Shown piece by piece: positions 11,361 through 23,739 of a DNA stretch of 64,000 nt. Location: assembly GCF_021462225.1 (NCBI RefSeq), contig NC_061802.1, forward strand, positions 9,877,859 through 9,941,858, written 5' to 3'. Under the pieces are notes generated by a model, which made no database searches, was not told the DNA's origin, and saw only the letters and a list, made by a program, of their open reading frames with translations. Source of the stretch: Girardinichthys multiradiatus (lineage: Eukaryota > Chordata > Actinopteri > Cyprinodontiformes > Goodeidae). A program made the position numbers and the translations under genes. Each line of letters starts with the position of its first letter. Position 1 is the stretch's first letter.

Positions 11361-14300
11361 GAGTATGAGTACGAATAACTGATACATTTATTCACAGTTA
11401 TCTACTACTTTCGGTTTGACCATCACATAAAATCCCAGTAAAATAAGTTTGAAGTTTGTAGTTGTCATTTGACAAAATATGCAAAAGGTCAAGCCTTATT
11501 AATACTTTTGCAAAGCAGTGCACTTTTTCGGTAAGTTAAAAGGACAATAAATAAGTGACAGGCTCAATAAATAATAATCATGTTGCATATCCAAGGACAT
11601 ATGAGTGTTCAAAGTAGTGTATGCAGCTGAATACCAATAACCTTTATGCTTCTGTGATGACTTTCTGTGGGGACTTCTTGTTATCTGTAGTTCAGCTTCA
11701 AAACAACACCAGCAGACTAGAGTCTAGAATACTTTCAACACAGCACCTGTAAGATACAATAAGCAGCTGCTGCTATAGGTCCACACTTTTTCAGGGTAAG
11801 AGGAAACCTTGTGAGCTCCTTTCTTAACAAAACTAGAGATGTTTACTATCCATATGGGGTCCTGTGTGATGTATGTTACCCCTCAAACATAGTTTCTGGT
11901 CCAAATAAAATGTCAGTTATTAAAAACCGTTCTGTATTCTTTCTGTTGTTAAACACAAAAACAACAAATTCCCCATTCATAACAATATAAAGTCTGACCT
12001 TAAAGTCGTGGTGAAGAAATTGTGGCGAGCACATAGGAAGCTGCTGTGGTTAGGGAAGTTTTGTTTTCACAGCTCCTTTTTTGTTGTTTAAAAGAACTTT
12101 GATCAAGAATGAAGGAAAACAAGTTCGCAAATTACACCTATGCAGTACTCAGAGATTGCATTTATGACCTTCTCTGGCAAATTTGTTACATTTATCTTGT
12201 CCTTTCTGGTATTTCTCTCTTCACAAAAAATGAATCCGTTTATTGTTATTCTGTAATCACAGTGATCTTTATTTCTGTATGTTTCTACATTCACTGACAT
12301 GAATGCTGGCTCTTTTTTCAAAGAAAACCTTTTAACTTGATAGCTGGATGCTGCAACAGTGCTGTGAGACTGAGGACAAGGACATTAGAGCAGGACTCGT
12401 ACAAGCAACAAGATGAAAAGTGAAGTCAAATAGGGCAGGAATAACTATGCATTTGCTTCCTATTCTAACATGGATTGGTTCAGTTTTATATTCTATTACT
12501 GAAGTGTAACTGATGGGGTTTGCTCCTCAAATTAGAGCAATATACTTGTTTGTTTTCTTTTCTTTAACTTTTGTTTCTTATACATTGCCAATCCAACACT
12601 CATCAGCATAAATCAATATTATTTTTGGGACTTTTATTATTTCTTTACACCCAAAAAAACCTAAGTGAATATTAAAAACAAGAACTTAAGAGTTTCATGA
12701 ACAACCTCACATTTATTGTGTGGTTTGTCTAATCAAAACAAGGTCAAAACTATACATGCATTCTCAATTATATGAATACACAGCCTCTAGTTGGTTAATC
12801 GTCCCTTAACAAGTTGCAAAAAAAACAAAAATTCCTTAGAACAACAACATTTTAGAATAATTATGGCTAAATATTTGACCACTTCTATTCTGTCAGGGCC
12901 ATTTCACATTCACATCGCCTAATGTTAGCCTTCTTTGTCCATTTTTAAACGAGTTTTAATTTGTGTTTGGAATCATTGTCCTGTTGGAATTGGCATCTAC
13001 AAAAAAGGAAAGGGATCAAGATGTTTAGAAACTGGAAGTTGCTAAACTGTCATTCAAAGTGGATGGAATGCAAAAGAAAAAGTAATATTCACAAATTCTT
13101 TGTTGCTTCAAATTAAACTCTAGATGGTGGAAACTTGGAAAATAATCAGTCTAACAAATATGTTTCTTATTTTGTGGGATTAAAAATGTTTATGACCAGA
13201 AAGAGTAATGTTAAAAAGACATTCCTTTTCATTGAAATCCACTTTTTTCCTCAGTTTCCTTGTTAAGAGACTTATTTAGAACTCTAAATTATGTGTGAAA
13301 CCTTCTTTTTAAATTTCAAAGATTTATTTTTTATATAACACTTAGCATAATGTTAGAACTTTATTGAACTAATAATACTCTGAATGTTCGTTCTTGGTTC
13401 CCTTCTGAATTTCTTTAGTTAGTATCAGTTTAATGTTTTATGTTGTTTGTTAATTTACTTAAAATCATTAGAACTGATTATTGTGATTTCAAATGAGATA
13501 AGTTGTGATTCTATAAATAACTAATTCCAATGTAATAATTGAATTTCAACTGGGGGTCAATATTGTGTTTCCTAAAACAAATTTTTCAGTAATATAGAAA
13601 TATCATTCTTTTATCTATGTATCTACGTATGTTAGAGCTCAGTAAGTATGAAAAATTATTTTGAAAATGCATAAACCTAATGGGTATCCTGCAAAAGGCA
13701 TACTTAAAATCAGATTTTTTATTTCTCATTGAGCCATGAAACAGAGCATCATCATATGGCTTGAATCTCAAGAACAAAACCCCAGTCCTCTCTGTATTTC
13801 ACAGGCTCAAATTCTTATAATTAATGATTTATTTGCTGACTCAATACAAAGTTTACGTGACTGTCTTGAAATGCTGCATCTGTCTCATTCAAACAAAAAC
13901 ATATTTCAAGCAGTGCTTTGGGAAAAGTTTCTCATGCCAAGATAAAGGTCTGAGTGGTCAAATCAAGATGTTTTGAAGGCTATAGTCTTCAAGCCACATG
14001 TGCGAGTAAGATCAGATTTGATGTCCAACACACATACCAAGAAAAATGCTAACTTTTCTAGAGTTAGAGTGAAAATCTTTAGACTGCATACCAAACCCAC
14101 ACACTGTGCATTTAGGGGCAGGTTTGACAGTGCCATTATAAACAGTGTTGTTGTTTTAGCCATGAAGATCTTTTGGGAGAAGAGAAGATTACTTTGCCCA
14201 CACTAGGAAGATTGTGCAAGCTGCTATATTTCTTTGAGGGCCAGTATGAGGCTAAATGTGAAGATGATCACACAGAGTAGGGAAAATCTTTCTCTCAGCA

Positions 14301-14516
14301 ATTATATTTCTAATAAGGCTACGCACCTTCTATTGAAATTTACACAGGCTGTCGGTATCAACCAATATAATTCTCAAATATAAGGAAATCAAAACAAAAC
14401 CGGGTCTAGACGTTATTGGTAATAAAGTTAAATGGGATCAGGAAAAAGTGTTAAATGTGGTTATGGAAAATCAATACATAGTAGAAAAGTTTTTTTTAGT
14501 TGATGATGACATATGA
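11361..14516. other. Intergenic, mostly unrecognised
   Basis: About 3 kb of AT-rich DNA without a supported gene. At about 12830-13010 there is a faint Tc1-group relic in reverse orientation (for example tggaatcattgtcctgttgg), too decayed to delimit. Short open frames at 12103-12321 and 13736-14206 show no domain. Confidence 0.4.
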
Positions 14517-14658
14517 TTAGCCTCATAGCATAATTGCCTAACTCATGCTTTGGCTTATTGCGACAATACCAATATAAAATCTAAGGTGCTTGCTGAAAAA
14601 TGTGTTTTGTCTTGTTTACCAAAAAATTATGACTTGGGCTATTATGCTATGAGGCTAA
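14517..14658 (+). mobile_element. MITE, family A, copy 1
   Basis: A 142-bp palindromic element. The left end ttagcctcatagcataattg and the right end attatgctatgaggctaa are inverted copies. The interior includes ttggcttattgcgacaatac and tgttttgtcttgtttacc. A second copy in the opposite orientation lies at 25520-25682. There is no coding capacity; it is presumably mobilised by an unknown transposase. Confidence 0.75.
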
Positions 14659-14927
14659 CAATATATTAAATCAATCAGCGGCACTAAACAAGGTACCCAA
14701 TCAAAAAATTTTTAAATATCTAAAGAATCAGTGCTACATTTTTAATATTGGTTAAATCCAGCTTCTTCAAGTGAATTTTAATATTTGTGATTAAATATGC
14801 CACCAGGTTGGCATAAAGAAAAATAAAATCATCATGTCGTGACAATAATTTCTCTACAATTAATACATATTATTATTATTACAATTAATAAAAGATTTTA
14901 TAAAACATTCCTCATACTTACAGTAGC

Positions 14928-15062
14928 CCTGTGATAGACTGGCAACCTGCCTCTTGCCCATTGACTGCTGGAGATAAAAACCAGTAAACCCCTCTCCCAA
15001 ACTGCCCATCCCATGCAACCTAGAATAGACGAAGCGGGTATAGAAAATTAATGGATGGACAA
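14928..15062 (+). mobile_element. RTE/Rex3-type LINE or SINE 3' end relic
   Basis: Contains ccctgtgatagactggcaac, then cctctcccaaactgcccatc and a terminal gaagcgggtatagaaaatta followed by atggatgga. This is the usual 3' end of a teleost RTE-type LINE/SINE. It is 5' truncated and diverged. Confidence 0.55.
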
Positions 15063-17716
15063 TCAGTACTGAGTTAGATAATTTTGCATAGTATCTTCTC
15101 TAAACCAAAAACCTAGATATATTAACCCAGCTGTGGGTTGCTCAGCAGAAAATCTAAACAACTGTACGTCTAATTTAGAAAACTTTAGAAATCTTGTTGA
15201 ATGGTCCTAAACGCCCACAATGACAAACACATTTTCCTTCAAATAGTCTAAAATGGTACTGTTATCACAGTGGACAAAAAATCCAAGGTTGTTCTGTACA
15301 GACAAAAAGAAGACAGATTATAGTGAAGTAAAAATGTTTCCCTTTATGTTTCTGTATGCAGGAAAGTCTGTAATCTCCATACGTCTCACCAACAAAAGTA
15401 GCTCATTGGGTTCATAACGGGTCATTTGACCTGATCAGTGTGTCTCTTCCTTTCTTTCTATTTCCCTTCTGGTTAAATGAAATCAAAAGTGCCCCTGCAC
15501 AGTGGTCTGAGATTGGGCCGTAGAATTAAATATCAAAAACTTGATCCAGAAATGTCTGTTGTTCAATTATACATTTAACACTTAAAGCTATCATGTCATG
15601 ATTGACAATAGGGCAACTCTATGAAAATAATAATGGAATAATGGAAAATAAGTTGAACTAATACAAATTTATTGGTAGTTGCATAAAATTGGAGGGAAAG
15701 CAGAAAGGAACAAAGAAAGCAGCACTAGTAGTGAGCAGTAACATTAAAAATGCATTGAGAATGGTACAAAGAGTATTGGTTTAAGTAAGTTTGCATAAAG
15801 TATTTTTCACATGTGACATCAATGCACTAAAATCTCTTTGTTGTAAACACATTTTTCTGCATAATTAGCTCATTTTGATGTCTAGGTTGCTCTCGGAAAT
15901 GCATGTCTCCATCAATCTGCTGTTTCTGGTAAACAGCTCAGACACCATAATGATGTGACAGGAGTGCTGTTGGGGGCAGGGATCACGGGAAGATTAAGAT
16001 GCCCATCTGTTGTATAACAGTCAGCTCAGATCAGCTTGTGGTCCTGCTGATTTGTTGTCATGCGTGCACTGAAATAACTCAAAATTTGAGCTAAATTCTC
16101 CACGAAAAGAAAAATGATAATTCATGTGGCATACCGTTAAAAGTGTAATTGCCATCAGAGAGTGACGCAGCCGTTGAGCTTACAGATGCCGTTACCCTTA
16201 CTGAACTGAAAGACTGAATTGCATGAATCAGTATGGAAGTTGAAGTTCCATTACTCTTGCTTTTTAAAAGACATTTCAATTGTTATTAAGATTTTTGGGA
16301 GTTAAACAGCAAGAGAGACAAAACTAACTTCGATCATGTTGTTTGTATCAGTTTCCAACAGATACAGAGGAGCTGCCTCTGTTTTGCACACTGTTATTTG
16401 AATAGCATTCAGAACACATTTATTCTTCTTTAGACTGTTACAACAAAGGTGTTACTTTTGAATCCATCTGCTACTCACAACCGTATTATATATTTAGTCT
16501 AAAATGTGCTATATTGTTTTATTTTTAGTTAAAAAAAAATTTTTTGTCGTTCTTATGATGGTCTGGAACCATAATTAGACTCAAAGGCTTGAGATGAACT
16601 AAGATTAAAAATAAAATATAAAACAAACCCATGGTTGACCAAAAATACCTGAAATCAAAAATAGGGAATTGGTCAATGACCCAGGCTAAGCATACAGAAA
16701 TGACCCTAAGGTCAAATGTTAAAGATTATCTGTAGCTCTGGTAAGTCCTTACAAAAAGAAATACAAGTTAACAAAGACGTGTGCTTTTCTGAAAATCACT
16801 CTTTTCTAGTTTAACAGAAACACTACACCGGCATTCAGCCTTTGGTGAAGTGAAGGTGGATTTTGTGCCATTTGTCATTTTTGAACTGCTCAGAGATGTA
16901 CGTTTTTACTCCACAAATAAAATAAATCTGTAAAGACAAAATAAGATAAGATTGCCCCATAATCTAGTGCTCTTAACTATTGGGAGGTGGTTTTTTTTAT
17001 TGTTGTTTAGACTCTTTTAATACAAGTTGTCTTATTTATACTTCTGTTACATCAGTTTTATTAAATCATTATCTTTCTCTCTCAAGACAGTTCTACAGCT
17101 AAATTACATTTCTAAGGATTACCAGTACCCCCTGTTCTCACTCAGTCCTTCACAACTTAGTTTACCACACTGAGAAATGGAAAAGACCTTTGAGAAACCG
17201 ATACATCATCAGTTCTCGGTAATTCCTTTTCCATAAACATACTTGGCTTTTCCTTATTTTTACATGCTTCTTGTTTGCTCACTGACTTTGTAGGATTTTC
17301 TTTCCTCTCATCCCCTTCCTTTGTGGTGCAAGTTGAGTAGGTTTCATTTCAAACATGCTGGTGTAGATTCTCAGTCATCCAGGTCAAGGTAGTCCAAAAA
17401 CATGAGTCAAATGCAACTGATTATATATAACTGTTTATATTTATTCATCAGAAAATAAATAGATACTCTTTGAGGTTTTTATTGATTTACACTTAAGGTT
17501 ATTCAGCAGATCAACCCCACCACTAAGATGAGGCAGAAATGTTAAAACTTTTCTAGCAGAACCAAACGAACAGTATTTACTGTTCACATTGTCTTCTATC
17601 TTCAAACAATTATTAGACAACAGAACAAGTTAATGGAAATTAGAAGGCAGAAAACAGAATTCAACAACAGCTTCAGCTTGTTTTAGAAAGTCTTGAATAA
17701 GTCGTTAGTTTGTTTT
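15063..17716. other. Intergenic, nothing recognised
   Basis: AT-rich DNA with no supported gene, repeat or RNA gene. Confidence 0.4.
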
Positions 17717-17745
17717 AAAACCTGCAGATACTTGCTTCTGTTCGA
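17717..17745 (+). repeat. Left target-site duplication of LINE
   Basis: A 29-bp sequence beginning AAAACCTGCAGATACTTG that recurs exactly at 21101-21129 directly after the LINE tail. Two more flanking T residues also match, so the duplication is 29-31 bp. This is typical of target-primed reverse transcription. Confidence 0.95.
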
Positions 17746-17759
17746 TGCAAGTATCTGCA
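17723..17759. repeat. 13-bp inverted repeat at LINE 5' junction
   Basis: TGCAGATACTTGC (17723-17735, within the target duplication) is followed after 11 bases by its exact reverse complement GCAAGTATCTGCA (17747-17759), the first bases of the inserted sequence. The result is a perfect 13-bp hairpin spanning the target/element junction. Confidence 0.93.
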
Positions 17760-20758
17760 TCGGCGTGTTGGTGCGCATTGTTTTGTTTTGTTTTTTGCTT
17801 TAAAACGGTCTTCTGTGATGGTACCCGGAGCTCTCTCACCAGAGAAGAACTCATGAACATCAGGGCTACTACACCAGAGGAGTTATTTCCAACATTTCTA
17901 CCTACTGCTCTGGAATATTTGGACATTCTGGTCAAAGGTGCGCTCACCTTTGTTCACGCGGTGAAACGCCGGAAGAGAGGGAAGCGGGCTGGGGTGCTGG
18001 TACGTCTTCGCCAGCGTGGACTACGAACACCGTTACCTAGAATATTTCTCTCTAACGTGCGCTCACTTCCCAACAAAATGGAGGAACTACAACTGCTGTT
18101 GGGGAAAAACAGGGACTTTTATTCATCGGCAGTTTTGTGCTTCACGGAGACGTGGCTGTGTGGATTAATACCGGACTCCGCGCTGCAGCTGGCAGGATTC
18201 CAGCTCTACAGAGCGGACAGAGACACGGAACTCTCCGGCAAAGCGAAAGGTGGAGGAATCTGTTTCTACCTCAACAGTGGTTGGTGCAACGACGTGACAG
18301 TGATTCAACAGCACTGTTCTCCAGACCTGGAATCCTTCATCATAAACTGTAAGCCTTTCTATTCCCCCCATGAGTTCGCTTCGTTCATCCTGGTCGGTGT
18401 TTACATCCCGCCGCAAGCTAACGTGCAGGTCGCACAGCGCATGCTCGCCGACCAGATACTGAGTGTGGAGCGGACCAACCCGGACTCCTTAGTTATCGTC
18501 GTTGGCGACTTTAACAAAGGTAATCTGACCCACGAACTCCCCAAATATAGACAGTTTATAAAATGTCCGACCAGAGAGGACAACATTCTGGATCACTGTT
18601 ACACCACCATCAGAGACGCTTATCACGCCGTCCCACGTGCTGCACTGGGCCAATCCGACCACATCATGGTCCACCTGATTCCTGCATACAGGCAGAAACT
18701 TAAGCTCTGCAAACCTGTTGTGAGGACGACAAGGAAGTGGAGCAGTGAGGCTGTGGAGAATCTCCAGGCGTGTTTAGGCTGTACAGACTGGGATGTGTTC
18801 AGGACTACCACCAACAGTCTGGACGAGTACACAGAGGCTGTGACTTCCTACATCAGCTTCTGTGAGGACAGCTGTGTACCATCATGCACCAGGGTGAGTT
18901 ACAACAACGACAAACCCTGGTTCACAGCTAAACTCAGAAGGTTAAGACTGGATAAGGAAGAGGCCTTCAGGAGTGGGGACAAAGACATATACAGAGAGGC
19001 AAAGTACAAGTTGGCAAGGCAGTGAAAGAGGCCAAACGACTGTACTCTGAGAAGCTCCAAAACCAGTTCTCAGCCAACGACTCTGCGTCTGTCTGGAAAG
19101 GGCTCAAGCAAATCACCAACTACAAGCCGAAAGCCCCCCACTCCATCAACGACCGACGCCTCGCCAACGACCTGAACGAGTTCTACTGCCGCTTTGAAAG
19201 ACAAAGGGACAGTCCTGCAACCATCCCCCACGACGCCCCCCAACAGCTGCAGCCACAATCCACCCCCCCCATCTCTCCAACCTCAAGAGGGGCCTTGGCA
19301 CCTCCAACCCCCACCCTGAAGTTCCCCCCCACCAGCCCCCTACCCACGCCGAGGACGGCTCTTTCCATCCAGGAGAGGGACGTCAACAAACTCTTCAGGA
19401 GACAGAACCCCCGGAAAGCTGCTGGTCCGGATTCTGTCTCACCAGCCAGCCTGAAGCACTGCGCTGATCAGCTGTCTCCAGTCTTCACAGACATTTTTAA
19501 CACCTCACTGGAGACATGTCATGTGCCAGCCTGCTTCAAGTCCTCCACCATCGTCCCTGTTCCCAAGAAGCCAAGGACCACAGGGCTTAATGACTTCAGA
19601 CCCGTCGCCCTGACCTCTGTGGTGATGAAGTCCTTTGAGCGCCTTGTGCTCTCACACCTAAAAGACATCACCGACCCCCTCCTGGACCCCCTGCAGTTTG
19701 CCTACAGAGCCAACAGGTCTGTAGATGATGCAGTCAACCTAGCCCTTCACTTCATCCTCCGGCACCTGGACTCCACAGGAACCTATGCCAGGATCCTGTT
19801 TGTGGATTTCAGCTCTGCCTTCAACACCATCGTCCCAGCTCTGCTCCAGGAGAAGCTCTCCCAGCTGAGTGTGCCCGACTCCACCTGCAGGTGGATCACT
19901 GACTTCCTGTCTGACAGGAAGCAGCGCGTGAGGCTGGGGAAGCACGTCTCTGACTCCCTGACCATCAGCACCGGTTCCCCCCAAGGCTGTGTTCTCTCTC
20001 CTCTGCTCTTCTCCCTGTACACCAACAGCTGCACCTCCAGTCACCAGTCTGTCAAGCTTCTGAAGTTTGCGGACGACACCACCCTGATCGGACTCATCTC
20101 TGATGGTGACGAGTCCGCGTACAGATGGGAAGTGGACCATCTGTTGGACTGGTGCAGCCAGAACAGCCTTGAGCTCAACGCTCTAAAGACAGTGGAGATG
20201 GTTGTGAACTTCAGGCAGAACCCAGCCCCACCTGCCCCCATCACCCTCTGTGACTCCACAATTGACACTGTGGAATCTTTCCGCTTCCTGGGAACCATCA
20301 TCTCCCAGGATCTCAAGTGGGAGCCAAACATCAGCTCCCTCATCAAGAAAGCCCAGCAGAGGATGTTCTTCCTGCGGCAGCTGAAGAAATTCAACCTGCC
20401 AAAGACTATGATGGTGCACTTCTACACAGCCATCATTGAGTCCATCCTCACCTCCTCCATCACCATCTGGTACGCCGCTGCTACAGCCAAGGATAAGGGC
20501 AGGCTGCAGCGTGTCATTCGGTCTGCTGAGAAGGTGATTGGCTGCAGTCTACTGTCGCTCCAGGAACTGTACACCTCCAGGACCCTGAAGCGGGCAGGGA
20601 AGATTCTGGCTGATCCCTCCCACCCTGGTCACAGACTCTTTGAGACTCTCCCCTCTGGCAGGAGGCTGCGGTCCATCCGGACCAAAACCTCACGCCACAA
20701 GAACAGTTTTTTCCTATCTGCCACCAGCCTGGTTAACAAAGCCCGGAAACCACCCTGA
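17745..20758 (+). pseudogene. LINE endonuclease-reverse transcriptase, one frameshift
   Basis: Two abutting frames (17745-19025 and 19022-20758) together give one LINE polyprotein of about 1000 residues. The first half holds the exonuclease/endonuclease/phosphatase-type AP endonuclease: SNVRSLPNK, the acidic TETWL, VYIPPQ, VVGDFN, ILDHCYT and the terminal QSDH, all catalytic positions present. The second half is the reverse transcriptase: [26 protein letters not shown], the active-site box KFADDTT, and FRFLGT, followed by the thumb and C-terminus. The halves are separated by a single missing base near 19012 (aagttggcaagg, where a third G would restore one frame). The endonuclease would nick target DNA and the RT would copy the RNA there. 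This copy is dead only by that one frameshift. The first 14 bases of the frame come from junction filler, so the natural start is uncertain. Confidence 0.9.
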
Positions 20759-21100
20759 CATTCCCCCTTTCCCCCACACCCCCCCTTTTTTTGCTGACAG
20801 GACACCTGTAACCTGTAACTCTATGCGTTACATTAACGCTCAGCTTGGACTCCTGCTTACTTGCACTGCTTTACTTGCACAATGATCACCTGCACTGTTG
20901 TATTGCTCTTGCATCTTATACTGCTCTATATTTACTCTCACTCACTTAAAACTGTGCACTTATATTTATATTATATTGTAGATATGTTTGTACTGTTTAA
21001 TTTGTACTGTATTGCACCGACTACGCCAAAACAAATTCCTTGTATGTCCAAAAACGTACTTGGCAATAAAGCTTTTCTGATTCTGATTCTGATTCTGATT
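17746..21100 (+). mobile_element. Rex1/L2-group LINE with 29-bp TSDs
   Basis: A 3355-bp non-LTR retrotransposon bounded by 29-bp target duplications. The 5' region is short. One long coding region gives an apurinic endonuclease followed by a reverse transcriptase. The 3' untranslated region is about 340 bp and ends AATAAAGCTTTTCTGATTC followed by tandem GATTCT/TTCTGA units, the tail repeat also seen in the second copy. Family placement in the CR1/L2/Rex1 group rests on domain order and tail form. The exact family name is inference. Confidence 0.9.
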
Positions 21101-21129
21101 AAAACCTGCAGATACTTGCTTCTGTTCGA
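21101..21129 (+). repeat. Right target-site duplication of LINE
   Basis: Exact 29-bp copy of 17717-17745 immediately after the LINE's GATTCT tail. Confidence 0.95.
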
Positions 21130-22132
21130 CACAAAACACCACAGCGGCAATCTGATCTTTGAAATTTGCAAAGAGGTTCGTAGTACAACTCACTACACAA
21201 CAAACAAATACCACCTGACCTTGAATAATTATTTCACTTTTTGCCTTGGTGTGAAGTAGCCTCCTACAGGACATTTCCACGATTCAGAATTCCTTCTAGC
21301 TGAAACCGAAGCCTCACTAAAGAAACAGTTCATGACTAGCATTGGGCCTGTTAAAGATACGTTGGGCTGTGCTAATGATTTTAGGACCAAGTTTGTAGTC
21401 AATGTACGGGTAGGCCATATTCAATGTAAAGCATATTGTTGATGTTTCGTCCCTACTGTTTATCCGCCGTCATCTGTGGCCCTGCTTACTAGCCTGCGTG
21501 TTCACAGAAGGCTCTGCTGTGGAGGGAGGGCTGTAGTCCAGCAGAGTGCAAGGGGGAGGGACCTGTAGGGTGTGCTAGTTCACATTTTCAGGCTAAGTCC
21601 ACAGTTGTCTCAGAAGTCCCTACTGCAGCTTTATCTGTCATACAGTTACCAGCGTAGCTCCTACCTTTTCAAAAAGCAATGCCACTTCCACCTCGTTAAA
21701 CCCCACAGAAACAATTGGGATAACCCTTCTAATTGAAAGCGTAGGGCTAAAAATGAGGACCAAAAGGTGAAATGGGATTCAGCCTTAGTGACATGCTATT
21801 TGTGGCTAAATATAGCATTTATTTGTTTGTTTTGGGAAGGTTCTAGACAGATGTACTAATCTAATATAGAGATAGAAGCTTCAAAGTTGTTTTTTTTAAT
21901 AAATCAACACACAGAACAAAGGAAAAGATGAGTTGGGGTTGAAGAAATTGAGATAAAACTGTATATTTTAAACTGCAAATAATTTTTTTTTTACTCAGGT
22001 AAAGCTGATTAAGTTTTACCATCAAACCTTTACTTTTATTAGTGCTGTCAAAATAAGGTGAGATCTTTCCATGTAATCCATGCAACATTCAGTACCTGCT
22101 CACAGTTAACTTCATAAAACAAGTATCCAAAG
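21130..22132. other. Spacer between two LINE copies
   Basis: About 1 kb with no recognised gene. A slightly GC-richer patch near 21460-21620 has no identifiable coding or repeat signature. Confidence 0.4.
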
Positions 22133-23398
22133 ATTTTTAACACCTCACTGGAGACATGTCATGTGCCAGCCTGCTTCAAGTCCTCCACCATCGTCCCTGT
22201 TCCCAAGAAGCCAAGGACCACAGGGCTTAATGACTTCAGACCCGTCGCCCTGACCTCTGTGGTGATGAAGTCCTTTGAGCGCCTTGTGCTCTCACACCTA
22301 AAAGACATCACCGACCCCCTCCTGGACCCCCTGCAGTTTGCCTACAGAGCCAACAGGTCTGTAGATGATGCAGTCAACCTAGCCCTTCACTTCATCCTCC
22401 GGCACCTGGACTCCACAGGAACCTACGCCAGGATCCTGTTTGTGGATTTCAGCTCTGCCTTCAACACCATCGTCCCAGTTCTGCTACAGGAGAAGCTCTC
22501 CCAGCTGAGTGTGCCCGACTCCACCTGCAGGTGGATCACTGACTTCCTGTCTGACAGGAAGCAGCGCGTGAGGCTGGGGAAGCACGTCTCTGACTCCCTG
22601 ACCATCAGCACCGGTTCCCCCCAAGGCTGTGTTCTCTCTCCTCTGCTCTTCTCCCTGTACACCAACAGCTGCACCTCCAGTCACCAGTCTGTCAAGCTTC
22701 TGAAGTTTGCGGACGACACCACCCTGATCGGACTCATCTCTGATGGTGACGAGTCCGCGTACAGATGGGAGGTGGACCATCTGTTGGACTGGTGCAGCCA
22801 GAACAACCTTGAGCTCAACGCTCTAAAGACAGTGGAGATGGTTGTGGACTTCAGGCAGAACCCAGCCCCACCTGCCCCCATCACCCTCTGTGACTCCACA
22901 ATTGACACTGTGGAATCTTTCCGCTTCCTGGGAACCATCATCTCCCAGGATCTCAAGTGGGAGCCAAACATCAGGTCCCTCATCAAGAAAGCCCAGCAGA
23001 GGATGTTCTTTCTGCGGCAGCTGAAGAAATTCAACCTGCCAAAGACTATGATGGTGCACTTCTACACAGCCATCATTGAGTCCATCCTCACCTCCTCCAT
23101 TACCATCTGGTACGGCGCTGCTACAGCCAAGGATAAGGGCAGGCTGCAGCGTGTCATTCGGTCTGCTGAGAAGGTGATTGGCTGCAGTCTACTGTCGCTC
23201 CAGGAACTGTACACCTCCAGGACCCTGAAGCGGGCAGGGAAGATTCTGGCTGATCCCTCCCATCCCGGTCACAGACTCTTTGAGACTCTCCCCTCTGGCA
23301 GGAGGCTGCGGTCCATCCGGACCAAAACCTCACGCCACAAGAACAGTTTTTTCCCATCTGCCACCAGCCTGGTTAACAAAGCCCGGAAACCACCCTGA
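22133..23398 (+). pseudogene. LINE reverse transcriptase fragment, open frame
   Basis: The frame runs open from the truncation point to the stop at 23396-23398 and encodes the reverse-transcriptase palm and thumb without the endonuclease. Motifs match the first copy: [26 protein letters not shown] and KFADDTT. It lacks the endonuclease and any 5' promoter, so it is a processed-type remnant despite the intact frame. An internal ATG at 22163 (MPACFKSS) is fortuitous. Confidence 0.88.
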
Positions 23399-23720
23399 CA
23401 CTCTCCCTTTCCCCCACACCCCCCCTTTTTTGCTGACAGGACACCTGTAACCTGTAACTCTATGCGTTACATTAACGCTCAGCTTGGACTCCTGCTTTAC
23501 TTGCACAATGATCACCTGCACTGTTGTATTGCTCTTGCATCTTATACTGCTCTACATTTACTCTCACTCACTTAAAACTGTGCACATATATTTATATCAT
23601 ATTGTAGATATGTTGATACTGTTTAATTTGTATTGTATTGCACCGACTACGCCAAAACAAATTCCTTGTATGTCCAAAAACGTACTTGGCAATAAAGCTT
23701 TTCTGATTCTGATTCTGATT
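22133..23720 (+). mobile_element. 5'-truncated second copy of the same LINE
   Basis: From atttttaacacctcactgg at 22133 onward the sequence matches 19493-21100 of the first copy. The coding part aligns without gaps at a constant offset of 2640 bases, with about a dozen substitutions in 1.27 kb. The 3' untranslated region has a 13-bp deletion around 23497, and the same GATTCT tail ends at about 23720. No target duplication is evident. Independent truncation and tail indicate a separate retrotransposition rather than a segmental duplication. Confidence 0.93.
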
Positions 23721-23739
23721 CATGATGTATGATAATCTT

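Noticed and set aside
19739..20140. Minus-strand frames across the LINE reverse transcriptase
   Set aside because: Antisense shadows of the GC-rich LINE coding sequence, repeated identically in the second copy.
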